DNA of 64,000 nt from Oerskovia flava (GCF_026163685.1 NZ_JAOXSR010000005.1:222351-286350), one strand, 5' to 3'. Numbered from the stretch's first letter, positions 37,702 through 47,173 are shown. The notes: generated by a model not told the origin, from the letters alone. A program made the numbers and translations.

Positions 37702-39416
37702 CAGCGCACGACCCCGTCGAGGAGCCCGCTCCCCCGCACCGCGTCCGCGAGCGCCCCCCGGTCGGGTTTGCGGCTCCGCCCGCCGAGCGGGAGGTGGTCG
37801 GCGTGCAGGACGACGTCGGGCAACGCCCCGTGGTCGAGGACGTCGGCGAGGCGCGTGCGCACGTCCCGGACGAGGGGGTGGTCGTCGGTGAGCACGACGG
37901 CGCGGGGCCGGCTCGTGCCGTCGTCGTCCGCGATCGGGGCGGCGGTCCGGTCCGACGTGAGGACGAGAGCGACGCGCTCGTCGCCGTCGTCGCGCGGCAC
38001 CCCGACGAGGACGGCCTCCCCCACCCCGGGCAGTGCGGCGACGCGGGGCTCGAAGAGGCCGGGGTAGATGTTCACCGTGCCGCGGATGATCATGTCGCGG
38101 GTGCGTCCGACGAGCAGGATCCGGCCATCGGCGTCGATCTGCGCCAGGTCGCCGGTGCGGTGCTCGTCGATCGCGCCCTCGGGCACGCGGCCGCGCCGCG
38201 TGAGGTCGGCGAGGTAGCCGGTCATGAGCGAGGGTCCGCCGAGCACGAGCTCGCCGGTGGGCCCGGGGCCGTCGATGCGCGCGGTCACGCCGGGCAGCGG
38301 TCGTCCGACGAGGTCGCCGTCCCCGGTGTGCTCGAGCTTCTCGGTGGCCTCGACGACGGCGACGGGCAGGATCTCCGTCATGCCGTAGACCGCCACCCAC
38401 CGCGTCCGGGGAAGGACGCGCCGTGCCCGGTCGAGCAGCGTCCGGGTCACGGGTGCTCCCCCGACGAGCGCGACGCGCGGCCCGGCCGCGGGCACCCGGC
38501 CGGACTCGACCGCGTCGAGCAGGGCGGTCACGTCGGCGGGGACGAGGTAGGTGCCGGCGGACCGGCCGGCCTGCACCGCGAACGCCACCACGTCCCGTGC
38601 CGGCGGGTCGGCGGGGACGGACCACACGGCGCCGGCCAGCAGCGCGGGGATGCCCAGCAGCATCTGGTCGGTGTGCACCGTCTCGCCCGGCTGCGCCGCG
38701 AACACCCCGCGGAGCAGGTCGCACCCGGCCCCGAGCGAGCCGGCGGAGTGCACCACGGCCTTGGGATCCGACGTCGTGCCCGACGTGAAGACCACCAGGG
38801 CCTCGTCGCCGGGCTCGCCCGGCGCCAGGGTGGCGTCCGGTGTGGGCGCCGACCGGGCGCCGCGCGCGAGGGTGCGCGCGGAGACCGCGCCTCGCGGGAC
38901 ACCTGGCAGCCGGCGTCCGGAGTGGACGTGCCGCAGCGGGAGGCCCGCGTAGTCGGGCAGGAGCAGGCCGCGCGAGCGGGCGAGGCGCCGCAGCGGTCCG
39001 CGGGAGACCGCGTAGAGCAGCGCCTCGGTGATCGCCCACGTCGGGGCGGCGGCCGCGACGCGGGCGGCGAACAGCTCGGGGGTCGAGCCCGGGTCGACGA
39101 AGACGACGGTCGCGCGGGCGCGCAGGACCGCGAGCGCGAGTACCACTCCCTCGGGTCGGGGTCGCACGGAGAACAGCACCCGGTCGCCGGGCGCGAGACC
39201 ACGGGCGCGCAGCGCCGCGGTGGTCGCCTCGACCCGCCGGGCGAGCTCGCCGTACGTCAGCTCGTCGCGCAGGCGGGGCTCGCGCCCGGTGCGTGGGCGG
39301 GACCAGCGGCGCAGGGCCACGGCCCCGGCGTCGGGGTGCCCGGGTGCGCCGCGCGCGAGGATCCAGGTCAGCAGGTGGGCAGGGCTCGGCTCGCCGGACC
39401 GGTCCGGTCCGGTCAT
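37701..39416 (-). CDS. AMP-binding enzyme, OleC-like (beta-lactone synthetase type)
   Basis: 571-residue member of the ANL adenylate-forming superfamily. Core motifs: LVVFTSGTTSDPKAVVHS (P-loop, around 210), VALVGGAPV, YGMTEILPVAVVEA (Tyr 344), EHRTGDLAQIDADGRILLVGRTRDMIIRGTVNIYP, and the C-terminal Lys in GRSRKPDRG. The sequence YG-x-TE-x-LPV recalls OleC, which closes 2-alkyl-3-hydroxy acids to beta-lactones, more than long-chain acyl-CoA ligases. That comparison is from memory. The start at 39416 overlaps the P450 stop by four bases (ATGA). Confidence 0.85.
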   Translation of the reverse strand: MTGPDRSGEPSPAHLLTWILARGAPGHPDAGAVALRRWSRPRTGREPRLRDELTYGELARRVEATTAALRARGLAPGDRVLFSVRPRPEGVVLALAVLRARATVVFVDPGSTPELFAARVAAAAPTWAITEALLYAVSRGPLRRLARSRGLLLPDYAGLPLRHVHSGRRLPGVPRGAVSARTLARGARSAPTPDATLAPGEPGDEALVVFTSGTTSDPKAVVHSAGSLGAGCDLLRGVFAAQPGETVHTDQMLLGIPALLAGAVWSVPADPPARDVVAFAVQAGRSAGTYLVPADVTALLDAVESGRVPAAGPRVALVGGAPVTRTLLDRARRVLPRTRWVAVYGMTEILPVAVVEATEKLEHTGDGDLVGRPLPGVTARIDGPGPTGELVLGGPSLMTGYLADLTRRGRVPEGAIDEHRTGDLAQIDADGRILLVGRTRDMIIRGTVNIYPGLFEPRVAALPGVGEAVLVGVPRDDGDERVALVLTSDRTAAPIADDDGTSRPRAVVLTDDHPLVRDVRTRLADVLDHGALPDVVLHADHLPLGGRSRKPDRGALADAVRGSGLLDGVVR

Positions 39417-40663
39417 CGCGGACCGGCCGCAGCGCCGGCAGCGAGCTCCAGGGACCGGTACGCCGGGATGAGCACACCGCGCGCCACCGCCCGGTCGGTG
39501 ACCTCGAGGGCGCGCCCGGCTCGCGCGACGGGCGCCAGGGCGTCGAGGACGGCGTCGACCTGCGCCATGGCGAGCGGCATGCCGAGGCAGAAGTGCGGCC
39601 CGGCACCGAACCACAGGTGGCGCACGGCCGGGCTCGTCGGTGTGTCGGGGTCGAAGGGTCCGGCGTCCCGGCAGCACGAGATGGTCGCGATGACAACCCG
39701 GTCCCCCGCCCGCACGCGCACCGTGCCGACGTGCGCGTCGGCCCGCACCGAGCGCAGCATGGCGGGGGTGGGCGCGGTGATGCGCAGCGCCTCCTCGACG
39801 GCGCGCCCGCGCAGCGCGGCGTCACCCGTCAGCAGCCGGTCGAGCCAGCCGGTGTCGGCCGCGAGCGCCACGAGCCGTGGGACGAACGACTGGATCGTCT
39901 CGGTGCCGGTGAGGACGAACGCCCCGACCGCGCCCATCGCCTCGGTCTCCGTGAGCCCGAGGCCACGCATCCGCCCGGGCACGGTCGACTCGTCGCCGTC
40001 TCGGTACGCAGCGCGGGCAGGTTCGCTGAGCCGAGCGAGGACGGCCCGGGCGTGGCGCACCTGGGCGGGGGTCAGGCTCCGTCGGTGCAGCCGGACCAGG
40101 CCGACGACGGACTGCGCCGCCGTCATCGCCTCGCGCACGGCGGCGTCGGTCGGCGGCAGGCCGGTCATGGCGCAGATGACGGTGCCCGCCATGGCGGCGG
40201 TCTGCGCGACGAGGTCGACATGCCGACCGGCGAGGAGCCGAGGGGCGAGGTCGTCGAGGACGGCGCCGACCGTGGCGCCCGTGAGCTCGCGCACGGCACG
40301 GGGCGTGAAGAGCCCCGACAGGGCGCGGCGCAGGTTCGCGTGGTCGGCACCCTCCATGTTGAGCAGCACCGACGGGCCGAGGACGGGCGTCCACAGCTCG
40401 GCCGGCGACCCCGGGCCGACCTTGGTGAAGCGCTCGGTGTCGAGCAGGACCTCGCGGGCGGTGGCGGCGTCGGACACCACGACCCCGAGCCCAGGCACCC
40501 GGACGACCGGCCCGAGCCGACGCATCCCGCGGATCGCCGGGTAGACGACGGGGTGGGCCGCGCGCTGCACGCGCTCCTCCCAGACCATCGCGCGCCGCAG
40601 CCCCTGCGCCGCGTCCGACGGGACGTGCCCGCCCGGCCGGGTCGCCGTCGTCGTCCCCGTCAC
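39413..40663 (-). CDS. cytochrome P450 (operon member)
   Basis: 416-residue soluble bacterial P450. The heme loop is FGAGPHFCLGMPLA with Cys 359, the K-helix ExxR is in VEEALRITAP, and the I-helix acid-alcohol pair is in FVLTGTETIQSF. No redox partner gene (ferredoxin or reductase) is present nearby. Its location between a glycosyltransferase and the AMP ligase, with overlaps on both sides, suggests oxidation of the acyl product of the cluster. GTG start at 40663, overlapping the glycosyltransferase stop (GTGA). Confidence 0.92.
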   Translation of the reverse strand: MTGTTTATRPGGHVPSDAAQGLRRAMVWEERVQRAAHPVVYPAIRGMRRLGPVVRVPGLGVVVSDAATAREVLLDTERFTKVGPGSPAELWTPVLGPSVLLNMEGADHANLRRALSGLFTPRAVRELTGATVGAVLDDLAPRLLAGRHVDLVAQTAAMAGTVICAMTGLPPTDAAVREAMTAAQSVVGLVRLHRRSLTPAQVRHARAVLARLSEPARAAYRDGDESTVPGRMRGLGLTETEAMGAVGAFVLTGTETIQSFVPRLVALAADTGWLDRLLTGDAALRGRAVEEALRITAPTPAMLRSVRADAHVGTVRVRAGDRVVIATISCCRDAGPFDPDTPTSPAVRHLWFGAGPHFCLGMPLAMAQVDAVLDALAPVARAGRALEVTDRAVARGVLIPAYRSLELAAGAAAGPR

Positions 40664-41433
40664 CGGATGTCCACGACGTCGGGGCGGTAGCGGTGGTCCG
40701 CGTACCAGCCGAGTGTGCGGACCAGTCCCCACGCGTGCGCGCGCCGGGCGGAGGCGTGCACCACGACCTCGCGGTGCGCGCCGTAGCGGGTGGTGAGCCG
40801 GCGCACCGCGTTGACGAGGGCACGGTCCTCGTGGAGGTCCTCGATCGCGGTGCGGGGGAACCCGCCGGCCTGCTCGTACAGGTCCGCGGTGATCGCCATG
40901 TTGCAGCCGGGCGCCATGACGTAGGGCCCCCGGTAGGCGGGGTCCTGGTTGCCCGGGCGGAAGCGACCGAACGTGCTCGCCACGACGACCGCACCGGACA
41001 GCACGGAGCGCTGCAGCCGCGAAACCGGGCGGTCGTCGGTCCGGGCGACCAGCCGGCCGGCGACGAGGTCGTGACCCGTCGCGAACGCGGCACGCACCCG
41101 GCGCGTCCAGTCCGGGGTGGGCAGGCAGTCGGCGTCGGTCCGCGCGAGGTGGGTCGCGCCTGCGGCGATCGCGGCCCGCATCCCGGTGTCGGCTGCCGCA
41201 CCCGTGCCCTTCTGGGACTCGTGCACCACCTGCCAGCGGTCCATGCCCCACGCGCGGGCCGACGCCGTCACGACGTCCGCGGTGCCGTCCGAGGACCCGT
41301 TGTCCACCACCACGAGGTCGAAGTCCCCGTCCTCCTGGTCGCGCAGGGCCGAAAGCGTCGCGCCGATGCCGTGCGCCTCGTCGCGCGCCGGCACGACGAC
41401 CGCGAGCCTCACGGGCGCGGGGGCCGGGGTCAC
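40660..41433 (-). CDS. glycosyltransferase family 2
   Basis: 257-residue GT-A glycosyltransferase. N-terminal LAVVVPARDEAHGIGATLSALRDQ, VVVDNGSSDGTADVV and the metal-binding TDAD in HLARTDADCLPTPDW are clear, and QDPAYRGPYVMAPGCNMAITADLYEQAGGFP is the acceptor-side region. No membrane helices are visible. In an acyl-modifying operon it might glycosylate the lipid product or act on an unrelated acceptor. GTG start overlaps the stop of the KAS III gene. Confidence 0.9.
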   Translation of the reverse strand: MTPAPAPVRLAVVVPARDEAHGIGATLSALRDQEDGDFDLVVVDNGSSDGTADVVTASARAWGMDRWQVVHESQKGTGAAADTGMRAAIAAGATHLARTDADCLPTPDWTRRVRAAFATGHDLVAGRLVARTDDRPVSRLQRSVLSGAVVVASTFGRFRPGNQDPAYRGPYVMAPGCNMAITADLYEQAGGFPRTAIEDLHEDRALVNAVRRLTTRYGAHREVVVHASARRAHAWGLVRTLGWYADHRYRPDVVDIR

Positions 41434-42506
41434 AGGCGCACCACCATCGCGCCGATGCTGATGCCGCCGGCCAGGCCGACCAGCACGACGACGTCCCCCG
41501 GACCGACACGGCCCGTCTCGAGCGCGGTCGCGAGCTGCAGCGGCAGGGTCGCGGAGGCGACGTTGCCGTGCTCGGCGACCGTGACGATGGTCCTCCCCGA
41601 CGGCAGTCCCAGGGCGTCGTGCACGTCGTCGAGGTACGCGAGCGCGACCTGGTGGACGGCGACGAGCGCGACGTCGTCCCACGTCATCCCCGCCCGGGCG
41701 AGGGCATCGAGGATCACGTCGGGGCCCAGCGCGAGGAACGCCTCGCGCAGCCGGGAGCCGTCGATCTCGAAGTACGTGCGGTCGACGTCGCGCGGGTGCG
41801 CCGTCCCGCCCCCGGGCAGCATGCCCACGTCCCAGTGGCTCGACTCCGCGCCGAACGCGCTCGCGAGGATGCCCCGGGGCCCGCCCTCGGCCTGCTGGTC
41901 GCCCGCCGTGGCACGCCGGACGAGCACGGCCGCACCGGCGTCGGACATCGTGTACCCGGGCGCGGACAGCACGTACGTCGCGCGGTCCGGCACGTCCCAG
42001 CGCACCGCCCGCGAGGGCGCTTCCCCGCACGCCACGAGGATCGTCGCGTAGCGTCCCGTCGCGACGAGCGCCTCGGCGACCTCGAGCGCGTTGAGGACCG
42101 AGTTGCAGGCGTTCTTGACGTCCATCACCGGGGCGCGCACGCCGAGCTTCGCCGCGACGATGTGGCACGTCGCGGGCTCGACCATGTCCTGGCTGGCGGA
42201 CGCGAAGATCAGGAGGTCCACGTCCGTCGGGGCGAGGCCCTGCGCGGCGAGCAGCTTGGCCGCGGCGGCGACCGCGAGGTCGGAGGCGTCCCAGTCCGCC
42301 GGCAGCACGTGCACCTGACGGACCCCCGTGAGGCGCGAGACCATCGGGACGCGCGGGACCGCTCCGGGGCTCCGCTGCGCGAGCGCGCGCTCCGCCGCCG
42401 CGACGTCGCGCACGTCCTCGGGCAGGTGGACGCCGACGGCGCTCAGCACGGCGCGGGTGGGGGTGACGCCCGGGGCGAGGGGCCCGGCGTCGGAGGTCGT
42501 GGACAC
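41430..42506 (-). CDS. 3-oxoacyl-ACP synthase III family protein (OleA/FabH-like)
   Basis: 358-residue thiolase-fold condensing enzyme. The active-site Cys is Cys 134 in VKNACNSVLNALEVAEAL; the His is in VAVHQVALAYLDDVH and the Asn in AEHGNVASATLPLQL, giving the Cys-His-Asn triad of KAS III. A ketosynthase standing in front of AMP-ligase and reductase genes suggests an OleA-type head-to-head condensation of two acyl chains, although ordinary FabH-like priming cannot be excluded. It is the first gene of the operon. The GTG at 42506 is preceded by a TACGCT box seven bases upstream. Confidence 0.88.
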   Translation of the reverse strand: MSTTSDAGPLAPGVTPTRAVLSAVGVHLPEDVRDVAAAERALAQRSPGAVPRVPMVSRLTGVRQVHVLPADWDASDLAVAAAAKLLAAQGLAPTDVDLLIFASASQDMVEPATCHIVAAKLGVRAPVMDVKNACNSVLNALEVAEALVATGRYATILVACGEAPSRAVRWDVPDRATYVLSAPGYTMSDAGAAVLVRRATAGDQQAEGGPRGILASAFGAESSHWDVGMLPGGGTAHPRDVDRTYFEIDGSRLREAFLALGPDVILDALARAGMTWDDVALVAVHQVALAYLDDVHDALGLPSGRTIVTVAEHGNVASATLPLQLATALETGRVGPGDVVVLVGLAGGISIGAMVVRL

Positions 42507-42513
42507 TCGCGAC

Positions 42514-42519
42514 AGCGTA
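42514..42519 (-). promoter_or_regulatory. leaderless -10 box of the KAS III operon
   Basis: TACGCT on the minus strand, seven bases before the GTG of the KAS III gene. It shares a 103-base divergent region with the second P450 gene. Confidence 0.55.
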
Positions 42520-42597
42520 TCGACAGGTACCGCGGCACGACGCCGTGTCCCGCGGGTGAGATTCGGCGCCGACGGTCTGCCGTCACCCGCGATGCAC

Positions 42598-42603
42598 CAC
42601 ACT
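42598..42603 (+). promoter_or_regulatory. leaderless -10 box of the divergent P450 gene
   Basis: CACACT, six bases before the GTG at 42610. Confidence 0.5.
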
Positions 42604-42609
42604 GGGTCC

Positions 42610-43884
42610 GTGCCGTCCCTCACCACCTCCCACGAGCTGCGCGTGCTGTGGCGCGCCCGGCCCGCGATGGCCGCCGTCCTGCTCGCCGGCCACGCGGCCG
42701 CCGGTCCCCGCCGCGCACGCAGGGGCGCGTCGGGAACGCGGGCACGGCAGGGTGGGCTCCGCAAGGTCCCGGGTCTCGGCTGGGTGAGCGCCGACCCCGT
42801 CGTCGCGCGCACGGTGCTCACCGACCACCGGCACTTCACGATCGTCGGCGAGGGCGGCGTCGGGCACCTGTGGGCGCAGATCCTCGGCGACTGGGTGCTC
42901 GACCTGTTCGACGGCCCCGGCCACCACGACCTGCGCACCCGCTCGCGCGAGCTCTTCACGGAGTCGAGCGCGGCCGCCCTCGTGTCCGGGGCGTGGTCGG
43001 ACCAGCTCGTCGCCGCGCGCGGGACGTTGCGCGACGGCGGGACGGTGGACGTGGCGCGCCTCGCGACCGTCCTCGTGGGGCGGATGATGATCTCGCTGCT
43101 GGGCATCCCCACCGCCGGCCCACCCACCGACGACGACGCCGCCCGGGCCTTCGCGACCGGGGAACGGCTCGCGTCGATCGCCCTGGGCAGCGCCGGCTCG
43201 ACGTACCTGAGCGGCGAGCAGGTGGCCGCGGCACGCGAGATCGTGGCCGAGCTGACCAGCGGGGTGCCCGACGGGTGGCGTTCCGCGCCGCCCGACACCC
43301 TGCTCGGCCGCTGCCGCGAGCTCGGCCTCGGGCTCGACGAGACGACCGGACTCGCGAGCCTGCTCATGGTCGCGGGCACCGAGACCTCGGCCTCGGCCAT
43401 GTCCCGCACCGCCGCCCTGCTGGTCGACACCGGCGAGCAGCACCGCCTCCTCGCCCGGATGTCCGCCGAGCGCGCAGACCCGCGCCCGCGCGCCCCGGGC
43501 GAGCCCGACGCCGTCGAGAACGTCGTGCGCGAAGGGCTGCGGGTGACCAGCCCTGCCTCCGTCATCGGGCGAGGAGTGGCTGCCGACGTCGAGGTCGCCG
43601 GCCGCACGCTGCGTGCCGGTGAACGGATCATGCTCCTCACGTGGAGCGCGAACGCCGGTGCCGGACCCTTCCGCGCGGACCGGCCGTACGTGCGCGAGAC
43701 CCGGCAGCTGTGGTTCGGCGCCGGTCGCCACCTGTGCCTCGGCGCCGCGCTCGCACGCGCCGAGATCGCCGCCCTCCTGCACGCGCTGTGGGACGACGGC
43801 GCGCCGCTGCGGGTCGTCGACCGCCGGGCGAAGTCGAACGTCCTCGTGCCCGGCTACGAGCGACTCGTGCTCACCCGGGCGTGA
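42610..43884 (+). CDS. cytochrome P450 (divergent from the KAS III operon)
   Basis: 424-residue P450. The heme loop is FGAGRHLCLGAALA with Cys 376, the ExxR is in VREGLRVTSP, and the I-helix motif is LLMVAGTETSASAM. It shares the same layout as the operon P450 but is clearly a different subfamily. The GTG at 42610 is preferred because of the CACACT box six bases upstream; an ATG at 42592 is in frame but lies in front of that box. Its shared promoter region ties it to the KAS III operon. Confidence 0.9.
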   Translation: MPSLTTSHELRVLWRARPAMAAVLLAGHAAAGPRRARRGASGTRARQGGLRKVPGLGWVSADPVVARTVLTDHRHFTIVGEGGVGHLWAQILGDWVLDLFDGPGHHDLRTRSRELFTESSAAALVSGAWSDQLVAARGTLRDGGTVDVARLATVLVGRMMISLLGIPTAGPPTDDDAARAFATGERLASIALGSAGSTYLSGEQVAAAREIVAELTSGVPDGWRSAPPDTLLGRCRELGLGLDETTGLASLLMVAGTETSASAMSRTAALLVDTGEQHRLLARMSAERADPRPRAPGEPDAVENVVREGLRVTSPASVIGRGVAADVEVAGRTLRAGERIMLLTWSANAGAGPFRADRPYVRETRQLWFGAGRHLCLGAALARAEIAALLHALWDDGAPLRVVDRRAKSNVLVPGYERLVLTRA

Positions 43885-43957
43885 CGGGCGACGCGTCGCG
43901 GCACGCCGGGCACGCGCGACCTCTGGCCGTCCCCGAGCGAAGCCCTTGGCTCGAACC

Positions 43958-44215
43958 ATGTGGAGACGCGACGGGCCGAAGCCGCTGGACGAGGTCGACC
44001 GCTGGATCAACGAGTGCCACCCGGACGACGAACGGCGCCTGACCGACGTCGCGCACCAGTACGTGGGGCGTCCCGCCGCCGAGGTCCGGGCGGCCCTCGT
44101 CGCCGCAGGCGTCCACGCCCCGGCGACCGTCCTCGGCGGCATCGCGACCCGGATCTCCGTCCGTCAGCGGGCGACCGGCACGCGGTTCCGCGTGCGCACC
44201 GTCGACCGGGACTGA
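43958..44215 (+). CDS. small hypothetical protein
   Basis: 85-residue basic protein beginning MWRRDGPKPLDEVDRWINECHPDDERRLTDVAHQYVG. It seems all-helical in its first half, has no membrane segment, and no family is recognised. Codon use is normal for the window. It starts 73 bases after the P450 gene. Confidence 0.55.
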   Translation: MWRRDGPKPLDEVDRWINECHPDDERRLTDVAHQYVGRPAAEVRAALVAAGVHAPATVLGGIATRISVRQRATGTRFRVRTVDRD

Positions 44216-44341
44216 CCTGTGCAGCGAGAGTGCTGAGCAGGTCTCGGCGATGACTCGAGAACGTCGTGACCTGTAGGCCCGTCGGCGTCCGATTCGGGAA
44301 TCCTCTAGTCTCTCGGGACACGTCTGCCCGATTGGAGCGAT

Positions 44342-44608
44342 ATGAACCTGCCGCCTCGTCTGTCCGCCACCGCCATGTTCTGGTGGGGCGTCTCGCTGCT
44401 GCTCGCGGGTGCGCTGTTCGACCAGATCCTGCTCGGCAGCCACGGACTCTGGAGCTGGGTCGGGAGCACAGGCCTGCTGGACGCGATGTTCCGGGTCGCA
44501 TCGCACCTCGGGACGATCGCCTTCCACCTGGGGATCGCGACGATCGTCGGGTCGCTCGTGGTCCGCGCGCTCCAGGGTGAGCGCGGGGGCGGCACGACCG
44601 CTCACTAG
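44342..44608 (+). CDS. small membrane protein of unknown function
   Basis: 88-residue protein with two hydrophobic segments (about residues 9-30 and 55-76) and a short polar end. A ribosome binding site (GGAGCG) is present before the ATG. No family recognised; the 126 bases before it hold TCTAGTCTCTC at about 44304-44314, which may contain its -10 box. Confidence 0.65.
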   Translation: MNLPPRLSATAMFWWGVSLLLAGALFDQILLGSHGLWSWVGSTGLLDAMFRVASHLGTIAFHLGIATIVGSLVVRALQGERGGGTTAH

Positions 44609-44643
44609 GCAGTCGAGTCGGAAGGGCGTCCGCGGCGGGGCGG

Positions 44644-45312
44644 TCAGCCGCGCGCCTGCCAGGTGCAGACGCACGCCTCGTTGCCCTCGGCGTCGGCGAG
44701 CACCCAGAACGCCGGGGCCCGCCGGTCGGAGACGAGGTGCCCACCCGCCGCGATCGCGGCGGTGACCCTCGCCTCGGCCTGGTCGTGCGGGACGCAGACG
44801 TCGACGTGGATGCGGTTGCGCTGCGGGCGCGGGGCGTCCATCTGCTGGAACCAGAACGCCGGGCCGTGCCCGAGCGGGTCCGTCACCGCGGGCGCCGGGC
44901 CGCCCCCGCCCTTCTCCTCGGTGTAGCCGAGCACGGCGCGCCAGAACGGCTGCACGGCCGAGCCGACGAGCGCGTCGATCGCGATCTCCGTCTCCTGCAC
45001 CCCCGACGGGTCGGCGAGGATGTCCAGCTCGCGTGCCGCGGCCGAGACGAGCCGGGCGAGCTCGACGTCGCGGGTGCTCAGCCCGCCGACGTCGTGCGAG
45101 GTGAGCCGCACCTCGACCGTGCCGTAGCGCAGGTCCACGTCCGGGTGGTGGTTCGCCGCCTCGGCGAGCTCACCGATCGCCTCGATGAGCTCGACCCCGG
45201 CCGTGAACGACCCCGTGCGGAACACGGTGCGGGCCGAGCTCAGGACGACACGCCAGTCCTCGATCCCGTCGCTGGCGTGGAACTCGTGCGCGCTGATGGT
45301 GCCGTCGCTCAT
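44644..45312 (-). CDS. 4a-hydroxytetrahydrobiopterin dehydratase domain fused to a VOC/glyoxalase-like domain
   Basis: 222-residue fusion. Residues about 1-98 are a pterin-4a-carbinolamine dehydratase domain (SFTAGVELIEAIGELAEAANHHPDVDLRYGTVEVRLTSHDVGGLSTRD, with the catalytic HHPD). Residues about 100-222 are a VOC domain (FWRAVLGYTEEKGGGGPAPAVTDPLGHGPAFWFQQMDAP...RNRIHVDVCVPHDQAEARV), probably lacking several metal ligands. Free PCD proteins are about 100 residues, so the fusion is complete. No aromatic hydroxylase is nearby. ATG at 45312 with GGAGAGG. Confidence 0.9.
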   Translation of the reverse strand: MSDGTISAHEFHASDGIEDWRVVLSSARTVFRTGSFTAGVELIEAIGELAEAANHHPDVDLRYGTVEVRLTSHDVGGLSTRDVELARLVSAAARELDILADPSGVQETEIAIDALVGSAVQPFWRAVLGYTEEKGGGGPAPAVTDPLGHGPAFWFQQMDAPRPQRNRIHVDVCVPHDQAEARVTAAIAAGGHLVSDRRAPAFWVLADAEGNEACVCTWQARG

Positions 45313-45411
45313 CGTGACCTCTCCTCGGACCGCTCTGTCGCAGGGACGCCCCCGGGCGCGGAGCGCGAGCCGCTCGTCCCGCACCCTCGCGTTCACCCTA
45401 GCGAGCACGTC

Positions 45412-45436
45412 CCCCGCTCGCCTCGTGCGGGCGGGG
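45412..45436 (-). terminator. hairpin after the first dihydroxy-acid dehydratase gene
   Basis: 10-bp stem with one mismatch (45412-45421 and 45427-45436) eight bases past the stop codon; no T run. Confidence 0.5.
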
Positions 45437-45444
45437 CCGGAGGC

Positions 45445-47151
45445 CTACTCCAGGATCGCGCCGCGCGAGGCCGACTGCACGAGCTTCGCGTACTTGGCGA
45501 GCACCCCGCGCGTGTAGGTCGGCGGCAGAGGTGCCCACCCGGCCTTGCGGGCCTCCAGCTCGGCCGGGTCCACGAGCACGTCGAGCGTCTTGTTCGCGAC
45601 GTCGAGGCGGATCGGGTCGCCGTCCCGCACGAACGCGATGGGGCCGCCGTCGACGGCCTCGGGGGCGACGTGGCCCACGCACAGGCCCGTCGTGCCGCCC
45701 GAGAAGCGCCCGTCCGTGAGGAGCAGGACGCTCTTGCCGAGGCCCGCCCCCTTGATGGCACCGGTGATCGCGAGCATCTCCCGCATACCGGGGCCGCCCT
45801 TGGGGCCCTCGTAGCGGATGACCACGACGTCGCCGTCGGTGATCGTGCCGTCCTCGAGGGCGTCGAGCGCGGCGCGCTCACGCTCGAAGACGCGCGCCGT
45901 CCCGGAGAAGACGTCGTCGTCGAAGCCCGCGGACTTCACGACGGCGCCCTCGGGCGCGAGCGACCCGTGCAGGATCGTGATCCCGCCGGTGTGGTGGATC
46001 GGGTTGTCGAGGGCGCGCAGGATCTTGCCGTCCGGGTCGGGCGGCGCGATGTCGGCCAGGTTCTCGGCGACCGTCTTGCCGGTCACCGTGAGGCAGTCAC
46101 CGTGCAGCAGCCCGGCGTCGAGCAGCGCCTTCATGACCACCGGGACACCACCGATGCGGTCGACGTCGTTCATGACGTAGCGGCCGAACGGCTTGAGGTC
46201 CCCGAGGTGCGGCACGCGGGAGGCGACGCGGTCGAAGTCGGCGAGCGTGAGGTCGACCTCGGCCTCGTGCGCGATCGCGAGCAGGTGCAGCACGGCGTTC
46301 GTCGACCCGCCGAAGGCCATGACGACGGCGATCGCGTTCTCGAACGCCTCCTTCGTCATGATGTCCCGGGCGGTGATCCCGCGCCGCAGCATCTCGACGA
46401 CTGCCTCGCCGGACTGGTGGGCGAAGTTGTCGCGACGGCGGTCGGCCGACGGCGGGGCGGCCGAACCCGGGAGCGACATCCCCATGGCCTCGGCCACGGA
46501 CGCCATGGTGTTCGCGGTGTACATCCCGCCGCAGGCGCCCTCGCCCGGGCAGATGGCCCGCTCGATGCGGTCGACGTCCTCGCGGCTCATGAGCCCGCGC
46601 GAGCACGCACCGACGGCCTCGAACGCGTCGATGATCGTCACGTCCTTCTCCGTGCCGTCCTCGAGCTTGACCCAGCCCGGCATGATCGAGCCCGCGTAGA
46701 GGAAGACCGACGCCAGGTCGAGCCGCGCCGCCGCCATGAGCATGCCGGGCAGCGACTTGTCGCAGCCCGCGAGGAGCACCGAGCCGTCGAGCCGCTCGGC
46801 CTGCATGACCGTCTCGACGGAGTCCGCGATGACGTCGCGGGAGACCAGTGAGAAGTGCATGCCCTCGTGGCCCATCGAGATGCCGTCGGACACGGAGATC
46901 GTGCCGAACTCCAGCGGGTACCCCCCGCCCGCGTGGACACCGCCCTTGACGGCCTTCGCGAGCCGGTCGAGGGACAGGTTGCAGGGCGTGATCTCGTTCC
47001 ACGAGCTGGCGACGCCGATCTGCGGCTTGACCCAGTCGTCGTCGCCCATCCCGACGGCGCGCAGCATGCCGCGCGAGGCCGTCGCCTCCAGACCGTCGGT
47101 CACCTTGCGAGAACGTGGCTTGATGTCGGGTACGGCGTCGGTGCTGGTCAT
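45445..47151 (-). CDS. ilvD: dihydroxy-acid dehydratase (568-residue type)
   Basis: 568-residue IlvD/Edd-family dehydratase, the length usual for actinobacterial IlvD. It makes 2-oxo acids from 2,3-dihydroxy acids for Val, Ile and Leu. The Fe-S cluster Cys residues are in [10 protein letters not shown] and [18 protein letters not shown], with [19 protein letters not shown] near the N terminus and [19 protein letters not shown] for the C-terminal active site. It is adjacent to a second, longer paralogue. The ATG is set by a TAGACT box six bases upstream. Confidence 0.94.
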   Translation of the reverse strand: MTSTDAVPDIKPRSRKVTDGLEATASRGMLRAVGMGDDDWVKPQIGVASSWNEITPCNLSLDRLAKAVKGGVHAGGGYPLEFGTISVSDGISMGHEGMHFSLVSRDVIADSVETVMQAERLDGSVLLAGCDKSLPGMLMAAARLDLASVFLYAGSIMPGWVKLEDGTEKDVTIIDAFEAVGACSRGLMSREDVDRIERAICPGEGACGGMYTANTMASVAEAMGMSLPGSAAPPSADRRRDNFAHQSGEAVVEMLRRGITARDIMTKEAFENAIAVVMAFGGSTNAVLHLLAIAHEAEVDLTLADFDRVASRVPHLGDLKPFGRYVMNDVDRIGGVPVVMKALLDAGLLHGDCLTVTGKTVAENLADIAPPDPDGKILRALDNPIHHTGGITILHGSLAPEGAVVKSAGFDDDVFSGTARVFERERAALDALEDGTITDGDVVVIRYEGPKGGPGMREMLAITGAIKGAGLGKSVLLLTDGRFSGGTTGLCVGHVAPEAVDGGPIAFVRDGDPIRLDVANKTLDVLVDPAELEARKAGWAPLPPTYTRGVLAKYAKLVQSASRGAILE

Positions 47152-47157
47152 GGGTCG

Positions 47158-47163
47158 AGTCTA
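47158..47163 (-). promoter_or_regulatory. leaderless -10 box of the 568-residue ilvD gene
   Basis: TAGACT on the minus strand, six bases before the ATG and only ten bases after the stop of the longer paralogue. Confidence 0.55.
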
Positions 47164-47173
47164 GGTCGCTCGG

